Of a stretch of DNA of 64,000 nt, positions 10,135-22,329 are shown piece by piece. This stretch comes from Abelmoschus esculentus (taxonomy: Eukaryota; Streptophyta; Magnoliopsida; Malvales; Malvaceae), in NCBI GenBank assembly GCA_035048815.1, contig JAUCBN010000021.1:5487501-5551500 (forward strand), in the 5' to 3' direction. The notes under the pieces were generated by a model. That model was given only the letters and a program-made list of their open reading frames with translations, did no database searches and was not told the origin of the DNA. The position numbers were made by a program, and so were the translations under genes. The stretch's first letter is position 1; the number at the start of each line of letters is the position of its first letter.

Positions 10135-12740
10135 TACCGCACAACCTGGCTAGAATATGATGACAAAAATACTTCCTTTTTCCATGCAAGAGCAAACAAT
10201 CACCGACGAAAATACCATATTTCTAGGCTTTTCAACAATGAGAACATTTGGAAAATGCACACGAAAGACATCATGGCTACTACCATTGATTACTTCCAGA
10301 CTATCTTCTCATCCTCTTCTCCTACTATTGCATCTTCCATTTTGGACAACATTCCAAATATTGTTACTAAGACCATGAACAATGACCTTAATAAGGAATT
10401 CACAGTAGAAGAAATTACCACTGCTTTTCGCGATATTGATCCGAGGAAAGTCCCGAGAGTTTATGGATTTCCAAGTGATTTCTTTAGGAAACATTGGGAT
10501 ATCCTTGGCCAGGACTTTATAAACCTTTGCCTCAGACTCCTAAGTGGGTTTGTTCGCATGGAAGAGGTCAATCGTACTATCATCGTTCTTATACCCAAAA
10601 TTAATGATCCCACAACTATGCGACATCTCAGACCTATTAGCCTATGCACAGTTATCTATAAGACTGTTGCCAAAGTGGTTGTTAATCGTTTGAAATCTAT
10701 CATCCCTTTATGTATAGGCGGTAATCAAGTTGCCTTTGTTCAAGGTAGGAACATTACCGACAATATTCTCATTGCCCATGAGCTTATCCACACTTTAAAT
10801 ACTGACGAGACCTCCCTTACCAAAGGTGCTAGTTTAAAACTGGACATGGAGAAAGCTTTTGACAGTGTCGAATGATCTTTTCTACAACAAATTATGCTCC
10901 ATCTAGGTTTTAATGACAAATAGGTTTCCCTTATCATTAATTGTGTCTCTTCTGTGTCTTTTCAAGTATGTGTTAATGATTCTCTTTCACGACCTTTTAA
11001 ACCTCAGAGAGGGCTTTGACCAGGAGATCCCCTTTCACCTTTCTTGTTTCTTTTCTGTACTCAAGGTATTTCAGCATTGCTCAATGCTGAGAAAGTTATT
11101 GGCAATCTCCCTGGCCTTTGTGCTAGCAGGAACGACCCCCGTATAAATCACCTCCTCTTTGCTAACTGTGTGGTGTTCGTTAAGAATACAACTACAGAAG
11201 CTAACACCTCAAGGACGTTTTGCATTTTATGCCATTTCGTTTGGTCAGGCGGTGAATTTTGAAAAATTAACTATATATTTCTCACACAAAACATCTACAT
11301 CCCTTCGATCAGAAATCAATAACATCCTTAATATAAGAGAAGTCAATGACCCTGATATTTATTTGGGGGTTCCACTCCTCATTGGGAAGAATAAGACAAC
11401 AAATTTGGGTTTTACCAGAGACAAAATGAATGCTCGTCTTAGAAAATGGGATAAACACTTTCTCTCCTTTAGCGATAGAGAAATTTTCATCAAATATGTC
11501 GTACAATTAATTCCACAATATGTTACGTCTTGTTACCTTCTACCCCAAAACATTATCGATGATATGACTACTTCAATACGTCGTTATTGGTGGTCGGGTA
11601 AAGCCGATAAACGTGAATGGCATATACTTTAGTGGGACACTATCTGTCTACCAAAAGCAGACGTAGGTATAGGGTTTCGCGATCTTCACCATTTCAACAT
11701 TACGTTACTTGGTAAACAAATTTGGAGACTAATTTATGAGCCTGATAATCTTCTTAGTCAGGTCTACAAGTGCAAATATTATCCATCGGGTTCTGTGCTC
11801 GAATCCGATTCCACTCGAAGATCTTCCTTTGCTTGGAAAGGTCTTAGTATAGCTATCTCTAAACTTGGAAATGGCTTCTTTAAACGACCAGGTATGTCAA
11901 GTCAGATACAGGTCCACTTCGACAATTGGGGAGGATCTAAGCCTTTACACTTTTATGGCGATAATGAAGTGAATGCGGAAGTCCCTCTTCGAGCAGGAAT
12001 TTTTTATGTCTAATCTACCCCGATGGGATGAATCCAAGGCGAGAGATTACTTCTCTCACAAAGATGCTGCTAACACAATCCTTAATGTACCAATCATTAA
12101 TGATACGAAAGATACTACCCTTTGGGATCATCACGACTCTGGCATCTATACGGTGCGTTCTGGTTATCAATTTCTCCAACTATAACTAGGGCCGGTTAAT
12201 AGACCCTCTAGGCTATGGAAAATTCTTTCTAAGTTGCCTACGTTGCCTAAGGTTCATTCCTTTGGATGGTGATTAAGCCATGATGCCCTACCGTCTGGCC
12301 AAAAAATCCTCCAAGCAAATCTCGGTATTGGGGTTTGCCCAATTTGTAATACGGATATTGAAAATACCCTTCATGCTTTAAGGGATTGTCCTAGTGCCAT
12401 GGAAGCTCTCCATTTGGTAGGGTTTTGAGGCCAATTTTCTCTAATACTTCAATCTCCCCCCACCAGTGGATTTCTGAAATAGCTATTTTTCTCTCATTGC
12501 ACCAATTCTCCTTCCTGATAACAATTCTATGGAATTTATGGAATCGTCGTAATGACTTTGTCCATAACAACCATCTCCAACCACCATGGTTAATTGTATT
12601 TAACGCACGAAAACTCTTCGACGATTATACATCAGCCAATTATGCTCTCCATCTAAGATCCCGACTAGCTGAGCCAACCTTTGCTCAGGCTAGATGGACA
12701 AAACTGGACCGTGGTTATGTTAAGGTTAGTACGGATGGTT
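10135..12740 (+). pseudogene. LINE ORF2: reverse transcriptase, zinc-binding domain, start of RNase H
   Basis: RT would copy LINE RNA at the target site. Visible blocks are RPISLCTVIYKTVAKVVVNR, the GRNITDNIL region, and motif A (KLDMEKAFDSVE, 10840-10872). The catalytic FADD box is altered to FANC (11158-11169), so the enzyme is dead. Further on are LGVPLLIGK, the thumb region, and a Cys/His zinc-binding segment near 12340-12390 (CPICN, then HALRDC). The beginning of an RNase H fold (YVKVSTDG) follows at about 12716-12739. There are many stops and frame changes, the first at 10873. Confidence 0.85.
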
Positions 12741-12763
12741 AACTGTATTTAACGCACGAAAAC
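12586..12763 (+). repeat. 29-bp direct repeat at the LINE 3' junction
   Basis: The block starting ATGGTTAA-TGTATTTAACG occurs at 12586-12614 and again, with one difference, at 12735-12763, exactly where the LINE meets the satellite. The second copy is out of place in the LINE sequence. Confidence 0.85.
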
Positions 12764-15107
12764 ACTTTACGCTCAAATAGAGTGACCGTTCATTATGACA
12801 TGCACTCGAAGAGTGAAGTCATTCATCGCGACGTTCGCTCAAAGAGCGCGGCGTCCATCGCGGTATACACTTAAAGAGAGGGGTCGTTCATTATCACATG
12901 CTCTAAAAGAGAGGGTGGTTTTTCATCGCAACATACGCTTAAAGAGAGGGGTCGTCCATCACAGTATACGCTCAAAGGGAGGGACCGTTTATTATGACAT
13001 GCACTCAAAGATAGGGGTCATTCATCGTGACATACGCTCAAGGAGAGGGGTCATCCATCACGACATATGCTCAAAGAGAATGGCCGTTCAATATGACAAA
13101 CGCTCGAAGAGAGGGGTCGTCCATCATGGTATACGCTCTAATAAAAGGTTGGTTCAATATGACATGCACTTGTTGAGAGGGGTCATTTATCGCAACATAC
13201 GCTCAAAGAGAAGGGTGGTCCAACACAGTTTACGTTGTAAGAAAGGTATGGTTCATTCTGACATGCACTCGAAGAGAGGGATCATTAAACGTGGCAAACT
13301 CTTAAAGAGGGGTCGTCCATCACGATATACGCATAAAGAGAGGGACCGTACACCATGAAATGCACTCAAAAGAGAGGTCATTTGTCATGACATACGCTCA
13401 AAGAGAGTGGTCGTCCATCACGGTATACACTCAAAGATAGGGACAGTTAATTATGACATACGATTGAAGAGAGGGGTCATTCACCGCGACATAGGCTCAA
13501 AGAGAGGGGTCGTCCATCACGATATACGCTCTAAGAAAGAGACATTTCATAATGACATGTAGTCGAAGGGTGAGGCATTTCATCGCGACATACGCTCAAA
13601 GAGAAAGGTCGTCTATCACGGTATACGCTTTAAGAAAGGGACCGTTTACCATGACATGCAATCAAAGAGAAGTGTCATTCATCGCAACATGCGCTCAAAG
13701 AGAGCGGTCATCGATCACGGTTTAACTCAAAGAGACGGATCATTAATTATAACATACGCTTAAAGAGAGGGGTCATTCATCTCGACAAACGTTCAAATAG
13801 AAGGGTCGTCCATCACGGTATACAATCTTAGAAAGAGACCGTTCACCATGACAAGCACTCAAAGAGAAGTGCCATTCATCGCAACAAATGCCCAAAGAGA
13901 GGGTCATTGATCACGCTTTACGCTCAAATAGAGGGACCGCTCATTATGACATGCACTCGAAGAGTGGAGTCATTCATCGCGACATACGCTCAAAGAGCGC
14001 GGCGTCCATCGCGGTATACACTCAAAGAGAGGGGCCGTTCATTATCACATGCTCTAAAAGAGAGGGTGGTTATTCATCGCAACATACGCTTAAAGAGAGG
14101 GGTCGTCCATCACAGTATACGCTCATAAGGTGGGACCGTTTATTATAATATGCACTCAAAGATAGGGGTCATTCATCGTGACATACGCTCAAAGAGAGGG
14201 GTCGTCCATCACAACATATGCTCAAAGAGAGGGTCCGTTCAATATGACAAAAGCTTGAAGAGAAGGGTCATTCACCACGACATACTCTCAAAGAGAGGGG
14301 TCGTCCATCATGGTATACGCTCTAATAAAAGGTTGGTTCAATATGACATGCACTTGTTGAGAGGGGTCATTTATCGTGACATAAGCTCAAAGAGAAGGGT
14401 GGTCCAGCACGGTTTACGTTGTAAGAAAGGGATGGTTCATTATGATATGCACTCGAAGAGAGGGATCATTCAATGCGACATACGCTGAAAGAGAGGGGTT
14501 GTCCATCACGGTATACGCACAAAGAGAGGGACTGTACACCATGAAATGCACTCGAAGAGAGAGGTCATTCATCATGACATACGCTCAAAGAGAGTGGTCG
14601 TCCATCACGGTATACACTCAAAGAGAGGGACCGTTCATTATGACATATGCTCGAAGAGAGGGGTCATTCACCGAGATATACGCTAAAGAGAGGGGTCGTC
14701 CATCACGGTATACTCTCAAAGAGACAGATCGTTCATTATGACATACGCTCGCAGAGAGGGGTCGTTCACCGCGATATACGCTCAAAGAGCGCGGCGTCCA
14801 TCGTGTTATACACTCAAAGAGAGGGGCCATTCATTTTGACATGCACTCTCAGAGAAAGAAAGAGGTTGTCCATCACAATATACGCTCAAAGGGAGGGACC
14901 TTTTATTATGACATGCACTCGAAGATAGGGGTCATTCATCATGACATTCGCTCAAATAGAGGGGTCATCCATCACGGAATACGCTCAAAGAGAGAGACCG
15001 TTCATTATGACAAACGCTCGAAGAGCGGGGTCATTCACCACGACATGCTCTCAAAGAGAGGGGTCGTCCATCACGGTATACGCTCTAAGAAATGATCAGT
15101 TCAATAC
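12764..15107 (+). repeat. 33-bp satellite array (block 3) with ~1.15-kb higher-order duplication
   Basis: The same satellite. A distinctive variant series (GCGCGGCGTCCATCG, then TTATCACATGCTCT) occurs near 12844-12905 and again about 1151 bp later near 13995-14055. The first motif also recurs near 14788. A second landmark (CACTTGTTGAGAGG) recurs 1184 bp apart at 13171 and 14355, one monomer more. This is a long-period higher-order duplication on top of the 33- and 99-bp periods. Confidence 0.93.
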
Positions 15108-17640
15108 TGTAGCGACCCTTCCGCTAATTAAAAATTTATGTTTACTAAAAAGGTGCTATTTTTAAAAGAGTGAAAATTAAAAATTTAAAGTGCCTCAAAA
15201 TTAGGAAATTTAGGGTTTAACTTTAAAAAGGGGAATTTGAGATAAAAATTGAGAATTAAAATTTGGGCTTAAAAATTAGGAATTAGGGTTGCAAATTGAA
15301 AATCGATTTGAGAAATTGGGAATTAGGAATTTAGGACTAAGAATGGAAATAAAATTAAAAAAGAAATTAGGGCTTGGAAACACTAAACATGACATAAAGT
15401 ATTAAGGATTCGAAAAGCAATTTAGCTAGGGGAAGGGCTCAAAAGCAGACAAAAAAACACGGGGGGACCCGTTTACAAATAAACCAAATCGAAAAAGAAG
15501 ATTTTGGGTTGATTCAGGACCGAAATGAAAGAATTTGAACACTTGCAAGGGCTACGGGGTGAATTAAAGGGACACGGGTTGGTTTATGAGGTAATAAAAC
15601 CATTTCCTAATAATCTAATGAGTATAAAACTGATTTAATCCGACTAAAACAAACCTTTTTCTCATTTTTCAACCAAAAATTAAACACCTTCCCCCCATTT
15701 CTCTGATCAGTTCTTCTAAAAAGGATGAACAAGTCGAGCATTCATCCTTTCAACCCAGAAACCACCGCATATTTCAGAATCCGACCACCATCCACGGTGG
15801 CCGGCGAAGTAAAATCTATCCCTTTTTCTTTAAAAAAACTTTCTTACTTTGAAACAAAACTCCTCTTTTACAAACAAAACAAAATCAGAGTCAAAGCTTC
15901 CACCTTTTATGAAAAGAAACCAAAGCGAGAAAGACATTAGAACTATTTTTGGTTCATTCAGAAGAACGGAAAGCGATGGAGAATCTTTTTCCTCTCGACT
16001 CACCTCGAACCGACAAAGCGGCCATTGGTTTATTGTCGATTGAAGGAGAGTGTTCCGATGACCTCTAAATCGAAAGATACCAAAAAAAAGAAAACTACTC
16101 TACTTTTTGTTTTGATTCTATACTATGAAAAAAAAAGCGAGAGTATTTACCATTGAATTTGTGTTATTTTGATTTCAATGGTGGTTCTCCCAATGAATTA
16201 CAAAGTTAGGGCTTTTCTCTTCTTATAGCCCTTTTTATTACACTGATTAGAACTTAAAATATCCTTCTTTGCTTTGTTTAAGTCTGAAATCCCTGATTTT
16301 GGTTGTGATGTTTTCTTTATTCGCATTCTGTGAGCTTCTGAAATTGTCGGTTCCATGTCATTTACTGCTCTGAAATTTGCTGAAGGATATTGATTTCCGT
16401 CGTAATTCCTTGTACAATTTTGATGTTTTGTTTGTTTTTGCTCATGTGGTTGAAACAGGGCGAGAGGGGACCATGGGACATGGCTGTCGTCGTAGCCGTC
16501 GGAGAAGAGAGGGACCACTAAGAAGGGATCGATCACGACAGAGAGACGAGCGGACTCCAGAGTATCCGAAAGGGCATATGCGTGTGATACACGCGCTCGT
16601 TGAGTTCTCAAACAGTCACACGTGAGGAAACCAATTAGCCGCGCGTTGGAGCGTCTGATTCTGGACGGTTATGCTCCCCTTAATCTGAGCCATTAGATTA
16701 GATACTTAGATCTAACGGTTGGGGCTTGACGGCTGCCCAAAGAGATAATAAGGATATTAGGGTTTCTCTTATCAGATGGGTTTTGGGCCTTAGTTAATTA
16801 GCTAGTGGGTTTTATTATTTTATTGGATCTTAATTGTAAATAAAATGGGCTACTGATATATATTTGGTTTTATCTTATTTAATCATATTTTATAATAATA
16901 ATAAATATAATACTATTAATATTAATAAAAAGATGGTAAAATAAATTATAATAATAACAGAAACAAAAACGAAAGGAAACTAAATATTTAAAAGACTAAA
17001 CAAAAAACAATATATACTTCTTCGAATTTTGCTTTAAATAATACATATTATTATATTTGTAATGAAAATGAAAAGAAATTAAATAGTATAAATAATATGC
17101 ACATATAATATCCTGGACCTTTTATATATATATATATAGTGTAATGATAATAAATAATAATAGTAAATAAAATAAACAAAGAAGAAAAGATCATAAAAAA
17201 GGAAAACCTTTAATATTTTTATTTTAACTGTAGAACATTATAATTAGTTGTCACAACCTAATATGTTTTTTGGTTTTTGATTTTAAATAACATATGATAA
17301 CGAGAGAAATAATAAAAACAAAATATATAGAAGCTAAATAATATTTTAATAACAAAATTGCACTAAATTAAAAACCAAAAAAGGAATATATATATATATA
17401 TACAAAAAGAGTAATATAATATTTTTAGATTTCTTAAAAGAAAACAGTAACACATATAATAGTATATATTTACAAAGTCAAAGAAAAGAAAAATAGGTAT
17501 AAATTAACAAATATATTAATATAATGTTTTTAAATTTTATCGTGTTTTAAAAAATAATAAAACCATTATTACAATTTTTACTCATTTTGATTTTGATTTT
17601 TGTTTTTTTTTTGTCATTAACACTACAATTAACTAAAGCC
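15108..17640 (-). mobile_element. 3' LTR of the Tat/Ogre-like element
   Basis: Read on the plus strand it begins TGTAGCGACCC right after satellite. It is homologous to 24453-28014 up to about 17535. Compared with the other LTR it lacks 1178 bp (equivalent to 24722-25900). A 4-bp ATGA is shared at the deletion point near 15390. The inner boundary is uncertain because the partner LTR is truncated; it lies somewhere between 17535 and about 18000. Small open frames such as 15725-15940 occur in both LTRs and are not convincing genes. Confidence 0.75.
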
Positions 17641-18207
17641 CATTATTTAAGATAAAGAGAAAAATAAACGGGTTTATCCCGGATAAAATTAGTGATTATA
17701 GTTATCCCTTTGCTTATCGTTGTAAAACAATGATAAAGTAAAGGCTACAAGCACTAATTTTATCCGGCTTCCCTATTTGAAGATGCTGATATAAAAGCCC
17801 TTTCTCTATAATTTTGATAGCCCTTCTATCCCTTGAAACCCTGGTAGGCTTTGCCACGAGCAATATTTCGACTTAAGGCCACCTGCACACATCAGAAAAA
17901 GATTTATCAAAAGCAAACTTTAATTCCCCTACTTAGATATTTTGAACAAAATTTAAATATTCTGAGTTGTGGGTCCCCCCTCTATGAAACTTTAAGCTCT
18001 GAATCTTTCTGAAATGTTGGTCCTTCCTATATAGAACCAGTCTCGGAAAATCTTCGAACCTTTCCTATATAAAGCTCTTCGCAAAAGTCTTCGACTTGAG
18101 TCTCTCCTATATGAAACCCTAAATCTAGAATTCTAACAATGTTGATCCTTTCTCCATAGAATCCACATCTTCGAGATGCTTTGATTTTTTATCATTGCAT
18201 CATTTGA
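17641..18207 (-). other. Spacer between 3' LTR and satellite block of the Tat-like element
   Basis: No gene is seen. It contains the hairpin at 17679-17767 and several diverged copies of a phrase around CCTATATAGAA and CCTATATAAAG (18025-18160) with CTTCGA between them. Read in the element's orientation it is the segment immediately upstream of the 3' LTR, or the start of that LTR. Confidence 0.5.
17679..17767. repeat. Perfect 16-bp inverted repeat forming a long hairpin
   Basis: CCGGATAAAATTAGTG at 17679-17694 is exactly complementary to 17752-17767. A second, imperfect inner stem pairs CCTTTGCTTATCGTTG (about 17707-17722) with the segment ending AAAGG (about 17727-17743). The whole folds into an approximately 89-nt stem-loop. 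It could be a small foldback element or part of the retrotransposon LTR edge. Confidence 0.8.
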
Positions 18208-18712
18208 CGGTCCCTCTCTTTGAGCGTATACCGTGGTGGGTGACCCCTCTCTTCGAGTGTATATCATAAATCATGACCCCCCTCTTCGGGCGTATATCGT
18301 AAAGCATGATCCCCCTCTTCGGGCATATGTCATAGTGAACGGTCCCTCTATTCGAGCGTATACCGTGGTAGGCGTCCCCTCTCTTCGAGCGTATGTCACA
18401 AAGTATGACCCCCTTCTTCAGGCGTATGTCATAAAGAACGGTCCCTCTCTTCAAGCGTATACCGTGGTGGGCGACCCCTCTCTTCAAGCGTATGTCGCAA
18501 AACATGACCCCCCTTCTTTAGGCGCATGTCATAGTGAATGGTCCCTCTCTTCAAGCGTATGTCGCAAAACATGACCCCCCTTCTTCAGGCGCGTGTCATA
18601 GTGAATGTTCCCTCTCTTCGAGCGTATATCGTAAAGTATGACCCTCTTCTTTAGGTGTATGTCATAAAGAACGGTCCCTCTCTTCGAGCGTATACCGTCT
18701 CGGTATTATAGA
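18208..18712 (-). repeat. 33/99-bp satellite block inside the Tat/Ogre-like element
   Basis: About 15 monomers lie in the opposite orientation to every other block in the window. Read on the minus strand, the three 33-bp types follow each other regularly: GGTATACGCTCGAAGAGAGG, GACATACGCCTGAAGAAGGG and GACATACGCTCGAAGAGAGG. They form about five 99-bp units. One type differs systematically from its counterpart in the large arrays (GCCTGAAGAAGGGGG, ending in ACTTTG or GTTTTG). The satellite is therefore in sense with the element and sits between the gag/pol region and the 3' LTR. Confidence 0.92.
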
Positions 18713-18759
18713 AATCCTTTGTTGGTTTCTACATATTCTCACTTGGTCGATCTCGACCG

Positions 18760-19222
18760 TTTCTTTGTCTTCTTCTTCTCCTCCTTTTTTTTCTTTTTTC
18801 TTTTTGCTTTCTTCTTTTTCTATTTTTCTTCTTTTCTTTCTTTTTCTTTTTCTTTTCTTTTTGTTTTTTCTTTCTCTTCTTTTTTTTTCTTTTTCTCTTG
18901 TTTTTCGTTCTTCTTCTTCTTATCTTTTTCTTGTCTTTTGTTTTATTCTTCCTCTCTCTCCTCTTCTTTTTTTCTTTTCCTCTAATACCCTGAATATAAA
19001 AGCATCAATTTCTGACAGTCTTTTCTCATATTTTCTCTCTCTTCTCTTTTCTTTTTCTTTCTCTTTCTCTTTCTTCTTCTTCTCTTTTTTTTTTCTTTTT
19101 TTTCTTTTTTTCTTTGTTTACTTATTTTTTTACTTATTTTTCTCTTTCTTTTTCTTATTTCTTTGTTCTTTCTTTTGGTTTTCTCTTTTTCTTTTTTCTT
19201 TTCTTCTCTCTTTTTTTCAAAT
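18760..19222. repeat. Long polypyrimidine/polypurine tract
   Basis: Nearly 460 bp of almost pure TTCTTTTTC-type sequence on the plus strand, broken only by a short mixed stretch near 18980-19020. It is the longest of six such tracts confined to this element. Confidence 0.85.
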
Positions 19223-19814
19223 ATCCTTAAGGAAGGATCGAGTTAAAGATGTTTGTTTTGTGAAAAACATCCTTAAGAAAGGGTTTGACTGAGAAGTTTG
19301 TTTTGGGGTAAACATCCTTAAGGAAGGATCAAATTGATGCTCAAATATAGAGTGGTACCTTGCTTAAGGAATACCTGAATATCTCGTAACAAAGTGGTAT
19401 CTCCCTTTAGAGAATACCTAATATTTTATCTGGATGTCTTGATATTTGATTGCCTTGATACATAAAAAAACTTGTTGCCCCCAAATAACTAGAGGTTGGA
19501 AGGCTTTTCATGATGTTGGATTCTTTGTTGAGATCCATCTCTTTTCTCGCGGAACTAAATGATGCATGAGTGTCATTATATTTTTCCTCTTTTTTTCTTT
19601 CTTCTTCTCTTCTTTTTTCCTTTCTTTCCCCCTTTTTCTTTCTTCTTTTTTCCTTTTCGTTCTTTTTCTCCTTTTCTCTTTCTCTTCCTCATACTGTCTG
19701 TCGTCGAACAAATCCGCGAACTCATGATTTTTCTAGAGTTGTTTCTTCTTCAGTGTGTTGTAGATCAAGTTTCTGATCCATCCTCAGAATTCCTATTTAA
19801 AATATACAAAATGC

Positions 19815-19975
19815 AATGATGGAATGAAATGAGAATGCTAATGAGGCATGAATATATAACCTAAATGATGCATGAACATTTAACCTCTATGATGCATGAA
19901 TGTTTAAAATAATGCATGAATGCTTAACCTAAATGATGTATGAATATTAACCCTAAATAATGCATGAATGTTATT
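19815..19975. repeat. Short tandem repeats built on ATGCATGAATGTTTAACCT
   Basis: Six to seven diverged units with core ATGCATGAA follow each other at about 20-28-bp spacing. Related ATGCATGAGATGAA units appear again at 23325-23395 near the gag start of the same element. Confidence 0.75.
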
Positions 19976-22329
19976 TTCTTTTTTCTTTTCTTTTTTCTTC
20001 TTTTCTTAGAGGATAGATTCTCGCTTCCTATCGCATCGGGCTTTCATCTCTTCTAGATCTTCCTTCTTCATCTCTTCTAGATTCTCGCTTCCTATCGCAT
20101 CAGAGCAGGATGTCTCAACTTGCAATTCAAATATCCTCCTTTTGGTATAGGTGTAGCATTCACCCGGGGTCTTTTTCTTTCTCTTTCTTTTCCCTTTTTT
20201 TTCTTTTTCTTTCCTATTCTTCTTTTCTTTTTTCTTTTTTTTCCTTCTTTTTTATTTTTCTCTTTCTGAAGGACTAAGGTGGACACATGCCCCAAACTAC
20301 CTAGAGTTCAATTTTGGACGAAAGATCATCCTTATCTTTGTTGTTCTTTTTTCGATTCTTCAAAAGGCTAAAACTGACTTGCGTTGATGGGTCAAAACCT
20401 TCTATTCAAAAATGCCTCATTCCTTTAAGCTTTGTCCCAACCATAGTTTTTCATTGTGTCTTTACGATTAATCTTAGATTGCAATATTACGGTGAACACG
20501 TGCCCCCACATCCTCAGGTCTGTTTCTTCAATTAAGATCGATCTGTATTTCTGAAAACATTCAAAACATTATGGTAGAAGACTAGCTAGCATCTAAAATT
20601 TGACATCTTTTCTCTTTTTCTTTCTTTCATATTCTTTTCCTCTCAAATAAACATGGTTATTCTCTTATTCTTAATCCGCTATAAGATTCTGAAGTATCAA
20701 TCTCGAAAAACTCATATTTCTCGCTTGTAGTAATGGCTCTCAATTCTCAGGCTTGAATCATTTGAGGTTTATTTTCAACCAGCTTATTTGGGGTTACCCT
20801 CTTGTATTCCAGTTTGAATTCTATCTCTGGGCCTTCTGATCGACTTTCTTTATTACCCCTAATATACTTTTACCCCAAAGGCTTGATGTTTATCTTTGCT
20901 CAAATTGTAACCTCAATAGGCTCAAGTAATCCTTACTTATTTACGCTGGCCTGACCTCTCGAAATATATCACCTTACAATCAAAGTAATCTTTTCCGACA
21001 ACACTTAATATCACACATTGCCCCTTCTTCTCGATTCATATCAAAGATGATCGTTTGCATTAATTGTCTTGTTCATAAACTTTTGGAATAAAATAATTTA
21101 ATAATTGTAAATAAGACAAAATTTAAATGTATTTTGGAAAACACAAAAGAATAATAAAATGTAGAGAAGAGGTTCCTTGGATATCAAGTGCTTTAGACTC
21201 AACCCTCAAAGTTGATGTTTAACCTTTGGAAGTTGTGGTGATATTTGAAGTTTTGGGATTCCCTTCAGATTGCTCGATTCATCCTCATGATTATCGTATT
21301 TGATCAATCTATTCGAAAACTACTCCTTCTAGTTCTCAATATTTTCTCCTCATATGTATCCAAACTTTTCGTACTTGTCCCGCTAGTATCTTCTTGAGAA
21401 TTCGAAGTATGCTTCAAACTGCATCTAGCAATAGGAGAATTTTTCTTTCTCTTTCTATCTCTCTTTTTTGGGTTTTTTCGGTTTTTTTTTTCTTTTTTTT
21501 TTACATCTGTTATTGTTTTTTTTCTTTATTTTTCTTTTAAAATTCGGGGAAAACAAATCATCACAGTCCTTTGTCTCGAAGAACTTGGTGGAGCATACAA
21601 CTGAGCTCCGACTTACTCGGCATAGTCATGAATTTGAAAATATTACCATCACTCATGAAGCAAAGACTTCGAATGGTGCATTGCTACCTTATTAGGCCTA
21701 TCATTTCAGAGGAGTGCCCCAAATACTTCCACACTCTTGTTCAAATATACCTATTATCAGATTTCGAATATTGGAGTGCTTTTTGTTTAATATTTGTTCT
21801 CTCTTCTCTTATTCTTCTTTTTTTTAATCTCTTTTTTCTTCTTTTTTTCTTTTCCTTTTTCTTTGTTTTTCCTCTATTTCCTTCTTTTAGATGCAGTTTG
21901 AATGCTCTTACAGGAAATTCTCAAGATCATCTAATATCATCGGGCCTTTTCGAGGAGATTTTCTTATAATTGAACATCGTTGAGGGAGTACTAGTCTCAT
22001 TTCTCGTGCATTACTGACCAAAGTTACTGATTGGGGTATCATTCTTCATCATGATCAAAACATTCTGATAACTTCATAATTGAGTCATAAGCACGTGACA
22101 TCCAAGGAACTTTAAAGACAAAGGGATATATACACATTTTAGCAAAAGGCATATCTTAATTGAAATTAAAAACATATGGCCTTTACATAGATTCATTACT
22201 ACTTTTAGGCCAATAGTAGAAAGATTGACTAAAAATAAAGAAACAAAGACAACAAGTGCAAGATTGTTAATGCAAAATATCATCTAGGATATGAAAAGTA
22301 AACTAAGATGCGCCTAAACCTCCCCTGGC

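Larger units (their letters stand above)
8279..12763 (+). mobile_element. 5'-truncated L1-type LINE with nested solo LTR
   Basis: A single LINE ORF2 can be followed from the endonuclease-RT linker through reverse transcriptase and a zinc-binding domain to the start of an RNase H-like region. It is interrupted by a 1.46-kb solo LTR. Endonuclease and ORF1 are absent. No poly(A) tail is seen, and the element stops in the RNase H-like part next to satellite, so both ends are truncated or rearranged. Confidence 0.85.
18713..22329 (-). other. Degenerate pol-less interior of Tat/Ogre-like element, polypurine-rich
   Basis: No RT, RNase H or integrase motif was found in either orientation. Runs of pyrimidine on the plus strand (purine on the element strand) occur at 18760-19222, 19575-19690, 20165-20270, 21445-21545 and 21790-21895. 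Phrases around CATCCTTAAGGAAGGATC repeat at 19220-19330. Frames encoding runs of Phe/Ser or Lys/Glu/Arg come from these low-complexity runs and are not genes. Confidence 0.6.

Noticed and set aside
15725..16625. Small frames repeated at 26233-27100 as a conserved gene pair
   Set aside because: The conservation is explained by the two LTRs of one element; frames differ by indels between copies.
18719..19292. Open frames rich in Phe and Ser that look like membrane proteins
   Set aside because: They are translations of polypyrimidine low-complexity DNA, with similar frames in other tracts of the same element.
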